This document shows, one piece after another, positions 56,109 to 64,000 of a stretch of DNA of 64,000 nt. The DNA lies in IMG/VR virus record IMGVR_UViG_3300034104_004920, positions 1-64,000 of that record; one strand, 5' to 3'. The first letter of the stretch is position 1, and each line of letters starts with the position of its first letter. The DNA is from a virus. A program made the position numbers and the translations under genes. Under the pieces are notes generated by a model. It worked only from the letters and a program-made list of their open reading frames with translations. It was not told the DNA's origin and ran no database searches.

Positions 56109-57900
56109 TCTCTATCCTTGATATATTCTTTGTTTTTACAACATGAATCTTTTCTAACAAAGGATGAGAAAATCCGTGAGAGATAATAAAAGTGTTCAAG
56201 TAAGGTTCTTGTAACAACACTTCTATTAGCTTTTCTTTGCCTTCTAGGTCTAGATTCTCAATTGTTTCGTCTAAAATCAACACATTGATTCGTGTATTGC
56301 TAATGCCCTGCATCAATTTGCGAATTCCCAACAGTGCAGCTGCATTTACTCGTGCACGCTCACCACTGCTTAACGCAGTCATTTCTATGTCTTTGCCGTT
56401 GTCTGTTACTACAACGTTCAATTTGTCACTGTCGTTGATTTTAAAGCTGAGCTGAAACCTTCCATCACTCAATGTACTCAAGTAACGGTTGATTAAGTCT
56501 TCTAAGTCTTTTACCAAACACTCTATCTTGTACGCAATCAATCCAGTACTGCTAAAAGTTTTTGTTAAAACGCCGATTTTGGAGATTTTATCTTCTAACA
56601 GCTTTTTGGACTCAAACAGTTCCAACAACTCTTTGTTGTGTTCTACTAGCTGTTCTTTTATTAACACCACTCTTGCATTGTGAGCCAATACTTCGTTGTT
56701 TGTTTTTGTGGCTACTGCAATAGAGGCTTCAATATCTTTTATTTTGGCACTATTGACAGCTATTTCTTTTTCTAGTTCTTTTTGATCTGTTGTTGTCTTT
56801 TCCATTGTTGGATCGTACAGATTGTAGTATTCTTCATACTGCTTTTTAGAACGCTCTTTACGTTCCCACTCTGAAACGTCCTTGTAAAAACTAGAAATAA
56901 CTTCTTCAAGAATTTTGGACTTGTTTAGTCCGGTCTCACAGATTTCATTGTGTTCTTGTACCAGTTCGTTGATCTTGGTCTGATCAATCTTCTGCAAACA
57001 GGTCGGACAAGAAGACCCTAACTTGTTCATTTTTAGTATAAAAGCAGAACTGTCTTTTACTGCTTTATCGTGTTCTGCTTTTTCAGTAATCAGTGTGTTG
57101 ACTAGTAGCTTCGGCTTTTCACCCGGTAGTTCAACAATTATGGAATCTAATAACTCTTTGTATTTGTTGTTTTGAACTACACGCTTGTTGAGCTTTTCTA
57201 AGTTTCTCAGCCTGTCCAACAATACAGCATTCTTTTCTTCCAAGTCTTTTGGGTAATTCAACACCTCTACTAACGCTTTTTGTTCTTGTGGCTCTTTGGA
57301 GTACTTTTTGATCAAACTATCTGTTGTGTTTATTTTGGTGTTTATAACAGCCAGGTTCTTGTCTAGACTCTTTAATTCTTCTTTAAAGTACTCGCCAATC
57401 TCAACGTACTTGTTCAAATTCAACAAATCAATCAAGAACTTTTTGCGATTTGTGTCAGTTGCTGTTAAAAACTCTAAACTTGCAGCACTGCTTTGGTATA
57501 CAATCTGACAAAACGTTTTGTGATCGTATCCTATCAAACCCTCTATTGCTTTAAATGTGGCCGTTGCAGTGTGGCTAGAAATGTCTGCGTTATCTTTTAA
57601 CAACACAACTGTTTGAGTAGCGCCTCTAACAGTTTTTATGTTGTAAACACTGTTGTCTTTTTCAAACTCCAGTTCAATAGAGTACGTCTTTGCTTTGGAG
57701 TTGCGGTTTAAGATATCGGCTTTTTTAATGTTTTTGCTGTTTTTGTTGTACAACACTTCTTCTAGTATAAGTGCTATACTACTCTTTCCGTGGCCGTTAA
57801 ATCCTACAATCTGCGTTAAGGGGCTGTTATCAAAATTAATAGAGTTATTTTCTCCATAAGAAAAAACATTGCTCCAACTCATCTTTTTTAGTTTAATCAT
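56101..57900 (-). CDS. SbcC/gp46-like recombination ATPase, 599 aa
   Basis: Walker A GFNGHGKSS (residues 33-41), coiled coils flanking a zinc hook CPTC (about 296-299), ABC signature LSSGERARVN (about 508) and Walker B ILDETIENLD (about 541). Pairs with the SbcD-like nuclease at 58129-59094 to process DNA ends for recombination-dependent replication, as T4 gp46/47 or T5 D13/D12. Shorter than bacterial SbcC (about 1000 residues), as usual in phages. Confidence 0.85.
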   Translation of the reverse strand: MIKLKKMSWSNVFSYGENNSINFDNSPLTQIVGFNGHGKSSIALILEEVLYNKNSKNIKKADILNRNSKAKTYSIELEFEKDNSVYNIKTVRGATQTVVLLKDNADISSHTATATFKAIEGLIGYDHKTFCQIVYQSSAASLEFLTATDTNRKKFLIDLLNLNKYVEIGEYFKEELKSLDKNLAVINTKINTTDSLIKKYSKEPQEQKALVEVLNYPKDLEEKNAVLLDRLRNLEKLNKRVVQNNKYKELLDSIIVELPGEKPKLLVNTLITEKAEHDKAVKDSSAFILKMNKLGSSCPTCLQKIDQTKINELVQEHNEICETGLNKSKILEEVISSFYKDVSEWERKERSKKQYEEYYNLYDPTMEKTTTDQKELEKEIAVNSAKIKDIEASIAVATKTNNEVLAHNARVVLIKEQLVEHNKELLELFESKKLLEDKISKIGVLTKTFSSTGLIAYKIECLVKDLEDLINRYLSTLSDGRFQLSFKINDSDKLNVVVTDNGKDIEMTALSSGERARVNAAALLGIRKLMQGISNTRINVLILDETIENLDLEGKEKLIEVLLQEPYLNTFIISHGFSHPLLEKIHVVKTKNISRIENG

Positions 57901-58145
57901 TTCTTAGTCATAAAGTAAAGTTCTAGCCCTCCAAGACCACCAACGTGTTCGCCTTCAATAAAAATCTGAGGCACACTTCGTGCATTTGGTAGTACCTCAA
58001 ACAAATCTTTTTTAGTCCAAGTGCTTTCGCCGATCAGTCTGTAGTCTACCACATAGTTCATGCTTTCTAATATTGCTTTTGCTTTTTTGCATGCAACACA
58101 GTTTGTTTGACCCCAAACTACAGCGGTTTTACCATTTTGATTCAT
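57897..58145 (-). CDS. Glutaredoxin-like protein, 82 aa
   Basis: Redox motif CVAC (residues 17-20), SVPQIFIEGEHVGG with cis-Pro, and the final GG of the glutaredoxin fold. It probably re-reduces the C-terminal cysteines of the phage ribonucleotide reductase. It lies between the two subunits of the SbcCD pair, overlapping both. Confidence 0.85.
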   Translation of the reverse strand: MNQNGKTAVVWGQTNCVACKKAKAILESMNYVVDYRLIGESTWTKKDLFEVLPNARSVPQIFIEGEHVGGLGGLELYFMTKK

Positions 58146-59094
58146 GATTTTTAAACTCCTCTATTACAGAACCCACAACTTCTTCGTTTAATCCAAGTGC
58201 GTATGTTAAGTACTCCTCCACTTCTTGTTGCAGTGTCATATTGGAGTCTAAAATAAGTGTTAGGTCATTTACTGTTTTTACTAACTTTTTGTCTACGAGT
58301 TCGCTGTCTTCTATGTTTATCAACTCAGAAAGATTGCCTTCTACTTCATAAACAACATGATCAAAAGTACCTGGCGTCATTTCTTCACCGGCTCTAACCG
58401 TTTTACGAATTAATTGAGGTAAATTCAATTTGTGCCAAGTATGTGTTAAGTCCTCTGTGTCTAACACTACTACACCAGTTTCTATGGTATTACGGTGAAA
58501 GCTTGTAGAAAGTGGACTACCGGGATAGACAATATTACGCTGACTATTACTATAACTGTGTAGATCGCCGGCAAGAACCACCTGCCATCTGGAGAAAATA
58601 TCGAGATCAACTTCTGCTTTAACATGGGGCGGAATATCTCCTCGGACATGAGTACACAATATACGATTGTGTAGGCTGTGAAAAGCGTTGTCTTGCTCTT
58701 TTTCGTATTCCTTTAACTTGTTGTAAGGAATAATATCGATTGGTAGAACTGGATGTGACCAGTAGTCGTCTACGACTGTCACTAATTTATTGACTTTGTT
58801 TGTGACCGCTTTTAGGCTGGTCAAGAATGTTGTGTTCTTTTTAACAGCTTCGTGATTTCCGCTGTAGATAAAAGTAGGAACCTTGCAACTGGCAACAAAA
58901 TTAAAGTAGATTTCTAACTCGTCCATGTTGGGCAGTTTGTCGAATACATCACCACCAACAATAAACAAGTCACAACCTTCTTGCAAGTCCCATAGCTGAT
59001 CCAACAACATTTCGTAGCGGTTTAGGGTCCAGGTAACTGGAACATTCTTTTGACCGATCTTTATGTGTATGTCTGCTGTGAATAGTAATTTCAT
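58129..59094 (-). CDS. SbcD/gp47-like nuclease, 321 aa
   Basis: Calcineurin-type metallophosphoesterase: ADIHIKIG (Asp8, His10), GGDVFDK (near 47), SGNHEAVK (near 77), later CTHVRGD and LAGDLHSY. Two-metal exo/endonuclease acting with the SbcC-like ATPase. Its length is typical of phage gp47 proteins. A terminator (59108-59145) lies just upstream, so its promoter is probably within the 50 bp before the start, or read-through is used. Confidence 0.85.
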   Translation of the reverse strand: MKLLFTADIHIKIGQKNVPVTWTLNRYEMLLDQLWDLQEGCDLFIVGGDVFDKLPNMDELEIYFNFVASCKVPTFIYSGNHEAVKKNTTFLTSLKAVTNKVNKLVTVVDDYWSHPVLPIDIIPYNKLKEYEKEQDNAFHSLHNRILCTHVRGDIPPHVKAEVDLDIFSRWQVVLAGDLHSYSNSQRNIVYPGSPLSTSFHRNTIETGVVVLDTEDLTHTWHKLNLPQLIRKTVRAGEEMTPGTFDHVVYEVEGNLSELINIEDSELVDKKLVKTVNDLTLILDSNMTLQQEVEEYLTYALGLNEEVVGSVIEEFKNHESKW

Positions 59095-59107
59095 AGTTTT
59101 TATAGTA

Positions 59108-59145
59108 AAAGAAGCCCCTAGGCTTTAGGCTTAGGGGCTTCTTTG
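59108..59145 (-). terminator. Terminator after the putative ssDNA-binding protein gene
   Basis: AAGAAGCCCCTA and TAGGGGCTTCTT form a 12-bp stem. On the minus strand it is followed by TTTTAC. It would make the upstream transcript of the abundant binding protein separate from the nuclease genes. Confidence 0.7.
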
Positions 59146-59146
59146 T

Positions 59147-59782
59147 TTATAGATCTTTGACTGATTCTTTGTCTACTGTTGCAGGAACTTCTTCGTCCGC
59201 ACCACTAGCAAACTTTTCTAGAAGTGCTAGTACGTCGTCGGGTGTTGGACGTGGATACTTTGCGTCAATGTTTTCCGCTGCGTCCGCAAGAGCTTGTTCG
59301 TCCTTTGACAGAGCCCTGCGCTTGCACTTCAAAACTGCAAGAGTGTATTCTACATTGAAAGGTAGAGGGCCAGTCTTGGCTCGCTTGAATACTACGTCCC
59401 AACCAGTATCGTAATCAGTAGGATCGCCCAGGTCTTCTGCAGCAGTTAGAATCTGCTCGAACAGCTTCTTTTTAAGATTCAATACCTTGACCTTGCCGTC
59501 CTTTGGATCAATACAGTTGATGCTGTAAGACCAAGAGCACTTGGCTTCTGGATAAAACGTTGGTACGTGATCTGTTTCTTTGTTTGTGAACTTTTCCTTG
59601 TCACGATCAAAAGCCAAGCACTCTACGGGAATATCCTTGTTGTTGCTTCCCTTTAGCCAGTAAACATACCGTGGCAGTACTCCGCCAATTAGTCGTACTA
59701 CGTTCTCGCCGTCTTTGTACTCGTATGCTTCTACTGACTTCTTTACTGCCTTGCCTTTTGTTTCGTTAAACTTTAGTGCCAT
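59147..59782 (-). CDS. Putative single-stranded DNA-binding protein, 211 aa
   Basis: An OB-like N-terminal region (residues 20-150) has a YVYWLKG strand, the cysteine-containing KCSWSYSINC and aromatic residues. The C terminus is acidic (SGADEEVPATVDKE), as in phage ssDNA-binding proteins such as T4 gp32. Position within the replication genes and a dedicated terminator after it agree. No strict motif exists for the family. Confidence 0.6.
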   Translation of the reverse strand: MALKFNETKGKAVKKSVEAYEYKDGENVVRLIGGVLPRYVYWLKGSNNKDIPVECLAFDRDKEKFTNKETDHVPTFYPEAKCSWSYSINCIDPKDGKVKVLNLKKKLFEQILTAAEDLGDPTDYDTGWDVVFKRAKTGPLPFNVEYTLAVLKCKRRALSKDEQALADAAENIDAKYPRPTPDDVLALLEKFASGADEEVPATVDKESVKDL

Positions 59783-60164
59783 GATCTTCCTCGTGTTTAA
59801 ACTTTATTTGTTTGTTGGTGATTGTTAGTAACGGATTGTTTTTTATGTTTTGTATATTTAAATCCGGAAAAAAACTTAAATCTAAGTATTTTATCTTGTA
59901 GGTTCTATACAGTAACAGATCGCGACGTCCTGCTAGTTTAATGTATTGTACTATGTCTGAGAGTTTGCGATCTGTACTATATAAAACCGGATTCGGATTT
60001 AAAATAAAACTATTTCCTGCAAGTGACTTTGTTAGTGGCTTGTATTTTTCTTTCTTGGGTACTACTATTGTTTTTTCGTGATGATACTTTAACAGTTTTA
60101 AAAACTTTTCATCATTGTTTTCAGCTTCTTGCTCTAGAAGACTCAAATTAAAAAATAAAGCCAT
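59766..60164 (-). CDS. Hypothetical replication-region protein, 132 aa
   Basis: Starts MALFFNLSLLEQEAEN and is lysine-rich (VVPKKEKYKPLTKSL), so DNA or RNA binding is possible. GAGGCGAAT precedes the ATG at 60164; the longer frame to 60212 would take in the promoter. Overlaps the ssDNA-binding protein gene by 17 bp. No family recognised. Confidence 0.55.
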   Translation of the reverse strand: MALFFNLSLLEQEAENNDEKFLKLLKYHHEKTIVVPKKEKYKPLTKSLAGNSFILNPNPVLYSTDRKLSDIVQYIKLAGRRDLLLYRTYKIKYLDLSFFPDLNIQNIKNNPLLTITNKQIKFKHEEDHGTKV

Positions 60165-60183
60165 ATTCGCCTCAAGAACAACT

Positions 60184-60212
60184 ATTATAGCACTTTGGCT
60201 ATGTTGTTGCAA
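60184..60212 (-). promoter_or_regulatory. Leftward promoter of the ssDNA-binding protein operon
   Basis: On the minus strand, TTGCAA (60207-60212), a 17-bp spacer and TATAAT (60184-60189). Transcription should start about 12 bases before the GAGG ribosome site of the gene at 60164. Confidence 0.7.
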
Positions 60213-60221
60213 GTCTAAATT

Positions 60222-60524
60222 TTAGTTAGGTTTGTTATTATTGCTAACAACTGGTTTACTGTAATAATAGGTTAGTTTTTCCCATAGTTTTACTAAACCA
60301 GGAGTATAGAGATCTACTATTAATGCGAAAATATTTATTACGGGCATAAAAGAAGCAACAAGCCTCAATACTACGTCACCCCACGTGAGTTTGACAACGT
60401 AGTAGTCTAAGTTTTCTCTGCCTTTATCTCGCTTATAATCTTGGTAGGTTTTGTAAGTATAACCAATCAAACACAGTATTGTTGGTAACACATACACTAG
60501 TAGTATTATATTAGAGTTGGTCAA
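60222..60524 (-). CDS. Small membrane protein, 100 aa
   Basis: Two hydrophobic segments (about residues 5-23 and 50-70) separated by a charged loop (YKTYQDYKRDKGRENLDYY). Overlaps the helicase gene by 14 bp, so it is made with the replication proteins. It might anchor replication at the membrane, but this is only a guess. Confidence 0.55.
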   Translation of the reverse strand: MTNSNIILLVYVLPTILCLIGYTYKTYQDYKRDKGRENLDYYVVKLTWGDVVLRLVASFMPVINIFALIVDLYTPGLVKLWEKLTYYYSKPVVSNNNKPN

Positions 60525-61827
60525 TTTTCCATCCTTTGCTCAAGTAAAATCCCATCTTTATAGCCTGTTGTTTCTTTTCTGCAGGACTATTGAAGTGTAA
60601 ATCAATAACTACGGGATCTTGTTTGTCTTCGTGCATTCTCATTACTCGTCCAATGATCTGCTCTAAGTTTACTAGGTTAGAGCTTGGTACAGGTAGAATA
60701 ACGCAACTCAAACGGTTAATTGAAATCCCTTCTGAGAATATCTGACGCGATCCAGCAATACACAACACTTCGCCGTTGTTGACTTTTTCTGCGATTTGCT
60801 GTCGTTCTTCAAAAGAGGTTTTGCCTGTAACAAGCGCGCAATCTTCACCAAGTTTTTCCTTTAAGTTTTCTAGAAATTCTACTCTATCAGCAATAACTAA
60901 AACACTGTGTTTTTGAAGGATTTGTGCTCTAGCTACACCGGCTACAAAGTTTTGATAGTCCTCATCGTACAATAATTCGTTTATTTTTTCAACCCAAGTT
61001 TTTGAACTACTCAACCGTAATCCTGTGTTCAATATTTTAACTGTGGGGTTCAACGTATTGCTTTGTGGTGGACGAATTACTTTTGTTCCAAAAAAGTCTT
61101 TGAACAAAACGTGCTTTTTGTCTTTTCGTTCCATTGTTCCACTCAATGCAATTCTATAACGAGAATACATAGAGTCTAAAAACTCGTGAAACGTTTCAGC
61201 TGGAACGTGGTGTGCTTCGTCTAAAATAATGGTTCCAAACTCTTTTTGAATTTGTGGAACCATTTTAATAGCAGTTTGAATGTTTGCTATAACAATAAAA
61301 TGATCTTCAATATCAAACACACCGCTGCCAATGATGCCAGGCTTCATTCCAAATAGCTTTTCTACTTCTGTAGCCCACTGATCTCGTAGGAAAGTATTGT
61401 GAGTTAAGACCAGTGTTTTTTGTTCTAGCTTTTTAGCAATGTGCAGTGCAGTAAAGGTCTTGCCCCAGCCTACTAGGGCATTAATAAAGCAAGTGTCGTT
61501 TACTTCTTCATACACAGGAGTTTGTGTGTCACGCAGTTCCAGCAGTGTTTTAGGAAACGGAACTTCGTTTTTTACTCGCTTGTCTACTATTAAGTAGTCT
61601 TGTGGAATCAAGTCTGTTCGACCTTGTGGAATGCTGATTACGTCACCTGGTAGTAGCTTGTAGTTTTTAATAATTTCTAGTCTTTTTGTTTTGCTAGTTT
61701 TTGCACTTCCGCCAATGTTGTGTTCTATTACATAAGTGAGTTCACTCATTATGAAATTTTTGTACTCGCGGTCTTTGCACTTAAAGTATATTCGATTGCT
61801 TATGATTGCTTTGTTTTGTTCTGTCAT
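60511..61827 (-). CDS. Superfamily 2 helicase (UvsW-like), 438 aa
   Basis: Walker A GWGKTFTALH (about residues 116-125), DEAHHVPAE for motif II (about 199), SGTMERKD for motif III, SRQIFSEGISI for motif V and IGRVMRMHEDK for motif VI. ATP-driven DNA translocase of the type that remodels forks and recombination intermediates. About 100 N-terminal residues before the helicase core are specific to this phage group. Overlaps both neighbours. Confidence 0.85.
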   Translation of the reverse strand: MTEQNKAIISNRIYFKCKDREYKNFIMSELTYVIEHNIGGSAKTSKTKRLEIIKNYKLLPGDVISIPQGRTDLIPQDYLIVDKRVKNEVPFPKTLLELRDTQTPVYEEVNDTCFINALVGWGKTFTALHIAKKLEQKTLVLTHNTFLRDQWATEVEKLFGMKPGIIGSGVFDIEDHFIVIANIQTAIKMVPQIQKEFGTIILDEAHHVPAETFHEFLDSMYSRYRIALSGTMERKDKKHVLFKDFFGTKVIRPPQSNTLNPTVKILNTGLRLSSSKTWVEKINELLYDEDYQNFVAGVARAQILQKHSVLVIADRVEFLENLKEKLGEDCALVTGKTSFEERQQIAEKVNNGEVLCIAGSRQIFSEGISINRLSCVILPVPSSNLVNLEQIIGRVMRMHEDKQDPVVIDLHFNSPAEKKQQAIKMGFYLSKGWKIDQL

Positions 61828-62345
61828 ACTGCTCTTACTGTGTCGTCGTACTTTTTATCGAACATTCCGTACAACACTGTGCCTTCTGGAAGAAGTAAAA
61901 TTCCTGCCCATTTTTGGTCTTCGGTTGGCGCGTACAAAGTTTTAAATCTTGTTACCATGCCTTCCACTTCAATCAACACACCTGCACTGTGTTGTATTAC
62001 TTTTTTTATCTTTTTGAACACCAGTGGCACACGTCTTGTCTTTTTATAGTTAAAGACCTTGCCATTGCTGTCTATAAACCAAGTGTTGCCTTTGCTTATC
62101 TTGATGAGATCGCCTACAAAATATACCCCATATTTTATATTGTACAACATATCGCCAGACTTAAAAACTTGTAGCCTTCTTTCTGCAAGAGTGTTTCCTG
62201 GTTTGTTTTTATCGTCAATGATCTTTATTATGTTGACGTCGTCTTCCAGGTTCTTTTTTCTGTACAAAAAGAAGGTTACATTGTTTTCAGTAATGGGTTC
62301 TTTACCTAACAGATATGCCGGAAAAGCTATATCTGCTAGATTCAT
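61824..62345 (-). CDS. Hypothetical protein of the replication operon, 173 aa
   Basis: Starts MNLADIAFPAYLLGKEPI and is beta-rich with many lysines (FNYKKTRRVPLVFKKIKKV). Four-base overlaps with the polymerase and helicase genes show co-translation. No motif recognised; perhaps a polymerase or helicase accessory factor. Confidence 0.55.
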   Translation of the reverse strand: MNLADIAFPAYLLGKEPITENNVTFFLYRKKNLEDDVNIIKIIDDKNKPGNTLAERRLQVFKSGDMLYNIKYGVYFVGDLIKISKGNTWFIDSNGKVFNYKKTRRVPLVFKKIKKVIQHSAGVLIEVEGMVTRFKTLYAPTEDQKWAGILLLPEGTVLYGMFDKKYDDTVRAV

Positions 62346-64000
62346 TTTTTAGTCAACAATTCACCATTTTTTACTTCGTAGTATTCGTCGTACTTTCCAA
62401 AGCTGTAATCGGTTCCCACATCTTGATCTACACCAATTGGAGTGTTTGGAATACTGCAGCCTCGATCGCGCTGAGTAGAAGCCTTTAAAACTTCACAGTA
62501 ACGCTCAACGTGTTCGTCTTTTACTAGTGCAACAATGGAGTCGTGTACTAGCATAAAGATTTTAGCATCCAGCTTCAAACGATTGATTTCGTCTTGAGCG
62601 TCCATTGCACCCAATAAGTTGATATCACTACAAACACTCTGAACTTCGGCATTGATTCCGCTTCTTACTTCGTGCGAAGCAATGCCCTTGTCTGCTGAAA
62701 ACACATTTTCCAATCGTCGTTTACGACCAAAGAAACTGTATGTATAGCCGTTGGTTTCAATAAACTCTTTGCGAGCTTTCAACCAGCTTTTTAGCTTATT
62801 GAATCGTGTAAAGTAGCTGTCAATATCGTCTTGAGCCTGCGATATTGGATAGTTTTCGCCTGTGGCTTTTGTAACGCTCTCTGATACCTTTTTGGCACCT
62901 GAACCGTATAAAATCCCGAAACTAATAGCTTTTGCACTCTGCCGCATGTTGCTATACAGTTTCTTGACGTCTTCTACACTGCACGGTAAATTGAATACCA
63001 TTTTTGCAATACTAGAGTGAAAGTCTCCTTTGGAAACAAACACACTCTGCAAGTTCTTATCTCCACTCAATACAGCTGCATAATACATTTCACCTGTTTG
63101 AAGGTCTTGTGAAACTATTTTGTAGCCGTCTGGGGCAACGATGCATCCTTTGATAATGGGATCATCACGAGGAATCTGTTGCGCATTAAACTTACCACTT
63201 GAAGATAAGCGCCCACTTGTGGTAAAAATAAGATTGAAATTTGTACGAATTCGCCCATCGCGGTCTAGTTCTGGTAGGATTTTAGAAACATAGCTAGATT
63301 GAATCTTGGCCAGTTGACGAACCTGCAGGATTTGGGCAGGCAGTGGATGTTGTTCACTAAGTTCTTCGAGTACTTCGGCATCTGTTGATAGGGCTCCGGT
63401 TTTTGTGAGCTTGCCCGTTGGTGAAAGTCCCACATAGTCGAATAAAACAGTTCGTAGTTGTTGAACTGAGTTGGGATTGAAGATTTTGTTACTGTCTTGT
63501 TCAAAACGTTTTACCTCATCAAACTCGTAGATTTTGTTTTTTGCAGCTTGGATCTTTTCGTCCAAGTAAGTCATTGCAGACTCTAAACGAGACTTGCTCA
63601 TTGGAATACCCACTTCTTCCATTTCCATTAAAAAGTGAGTTCCGCGAACTAGTAGGTTTTTGTATACCCAAGACAGTTTTGTGTTCTTTTCAATGAGTGG
63701 AAGAAACTTTTGATGTAATTCCCAAGTTACGCCAGTATCTTTTGCAGCATAAATTTTGATAATGTCAAACGGGATCAAGTCGTAAGTAAAGTCTTCTTCT
63801 TTGATTCCGTGCTTTCTGCAATAGTCCTTTTTAAAGGTCTCCAACGGAGAATCATAGTCTCCGTAGTCTGTGTACTTCAACGCCAAGTCTTTTAGACTGT
63901 GAGAACTGTTTTCGTCCAACACATAATGCTGAAGCATTGTGTCGTGTGTTCTAGACTTGTTGAAGTTTAAGGAAATATGGTAGCGCAACATTTTGAAGTC
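62342..64000 (-). CDS. Family A DNA polymerase, partial (5' end beyond the window)
   Basis: Motif A is SQDLQTGEMYYAA, motif B is RQSAKAISFGILYGSG and motif C is FMLVHDSIVAL. They mark the palm and fingers of a Pol I-type replicative polymerase. Upstream, ARDTGVTWELHQ-like sequence (AAKDTGVTWELHQ here) is the end of the 3'-5' exonuclease domain. The frame is still open at 64000, so the N terminus lies outside. Motif C has Ser where most Pol I enzymes have Glu (VHDE). No 5' nuclease domain is expected, as a separate FEN gene exists at 54773-55624. Confidence 0.85.
   Translation of the reverse strand, partial: DFKMLRYHISLNFNKSRTHDTMLQHYVLDENSSHSLKDLALKYTDYGDYDSPLETFKKDYCRKHGIKEEDFTYDLIPFDIIKIYAAKDTGVTWELHQKFLPLIEKNTKLSWVYKNLLVRGTHFLMEMEEVGIPMSKSRLESAMTYLDEKIQAAKNKIYEFDEVKRFEQDSNKIFNPNSVQQLRTVLFDYVGLSPTGKLTKTGALSTDAEVLEELSEQHPLPAQILQVRQLAKIQSSYVSKILPELDRDGRIRTNFNLIFTTSGRLSSSGKFNAQQIPRDDPIIKGCIVAPDGYKIVSQDLQTGEMYYAAVLSGDKNLQSVFVSKGDFHSSIAKMVFNLPCSVEDVKKLYSNMRQSAKAISFGILYGSGAKKVSESVTKATGENYPISQAQDDIDSYFTRFNKLKSWLKARKEFIETNGYTYSFFGRKRRLENVFSADKGIASHEVRSGINAEVQSVCSDINLLGAMDAQDEINRLKLDAKIFMLVHDSIVALVKDEHVERYCEVLKASTQRDRGCSIPNTPIGVDQDVGTDYSFGKYDEYYEVKNGELLTKK

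Noticed and set aside
1-64000. tRNA genes or an integration module
   Set aside because: No cloverleaf-like sequence, integrase, excisionase or attachment site was noticed by eye; a tRNA search program on the complete genome would settle it.

Overview
The window is part of the genome of a tailed double-stranded DNA phage. Its tail genes (tape measure protein, a programmed-frameshift tail chaperone, a lambda K/I/J-like tip protein) suggest a siphovirus. Lysis by a GH19-type endolysin with an Rz-like protein and a lipoprotein points to a Gram-negative host, but no host can be named from the sequence. No integrase, tRNA gene or CRISPR array was seen. The window starts in an early or accessory region and ends inside a DNA polymerase gene.

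Layout. (1) Positions 1-600 are a gene-free, repeat-rich segment with iteron-like direct repeats and palindromes. (2) 603-10515, minus strand: about 28 short genes in roughly 13 small operons, GC-richer by eye than the rest. Most operons have a sigma70-like promoter and a Shine-Dalgarno leader. Each ends in a hairpin that is faced by a near-consensus rightward promoter whose -10 usually lies inside a palindrome. Recognisable products are two SprT-like metalloproteases, a DEDDh exonuclease, a HAD phosphatase, a PQ-loop (SemiSWEET-like) membrane protein and two paralogous helix-turn-helix proteins. One of these elements, at 4045-4179, would make a roughly 100-nt RNA of three perfect hairpins. 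(3) 10841-38756, plus strand: terminase, HNH endonuclease, portal, protease-capsid fusion, connectors, tail tube, frameshifted chaperone, tape measure, tail tip, fibres. (4) 38753-44518, plus strand, visibly AT-rich: seven genes resembling a surface-glycan pathway (three glycosyltransferases, CDP-alcohol phosphatidyltransferase, nucleotidyltransferase, formyltransferase, cytidylyltransferase-cupin). (5) 44535-48716, plus strand: lysis genes, a holin candidate, PhoH and a DUF-type protein. (6) 48759-51723, minus strand: small fibre-like structural proteins. (7) 51889-64000, minus strand: class II ribonucleotide reductase, dUTPase, flap exonuclease, PDDEXK nuclease, SbcC/SbcD, glutaredoxin, a possible ssDNA-binding protein, helicase and family A DNA polymerase (cut by the window edge).

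How it fits together. Minus-strand genes on both sides would take over and replicate, with nucleotide supply from the reductase, dUTPase and glutaredoxin. The plus-strand block builds and releases the virion. The strongest candidates for undescribed biology are the array of divergent, hairpin-capped palindromic promoters on the left and the glycan cassette behind the tail fibres.
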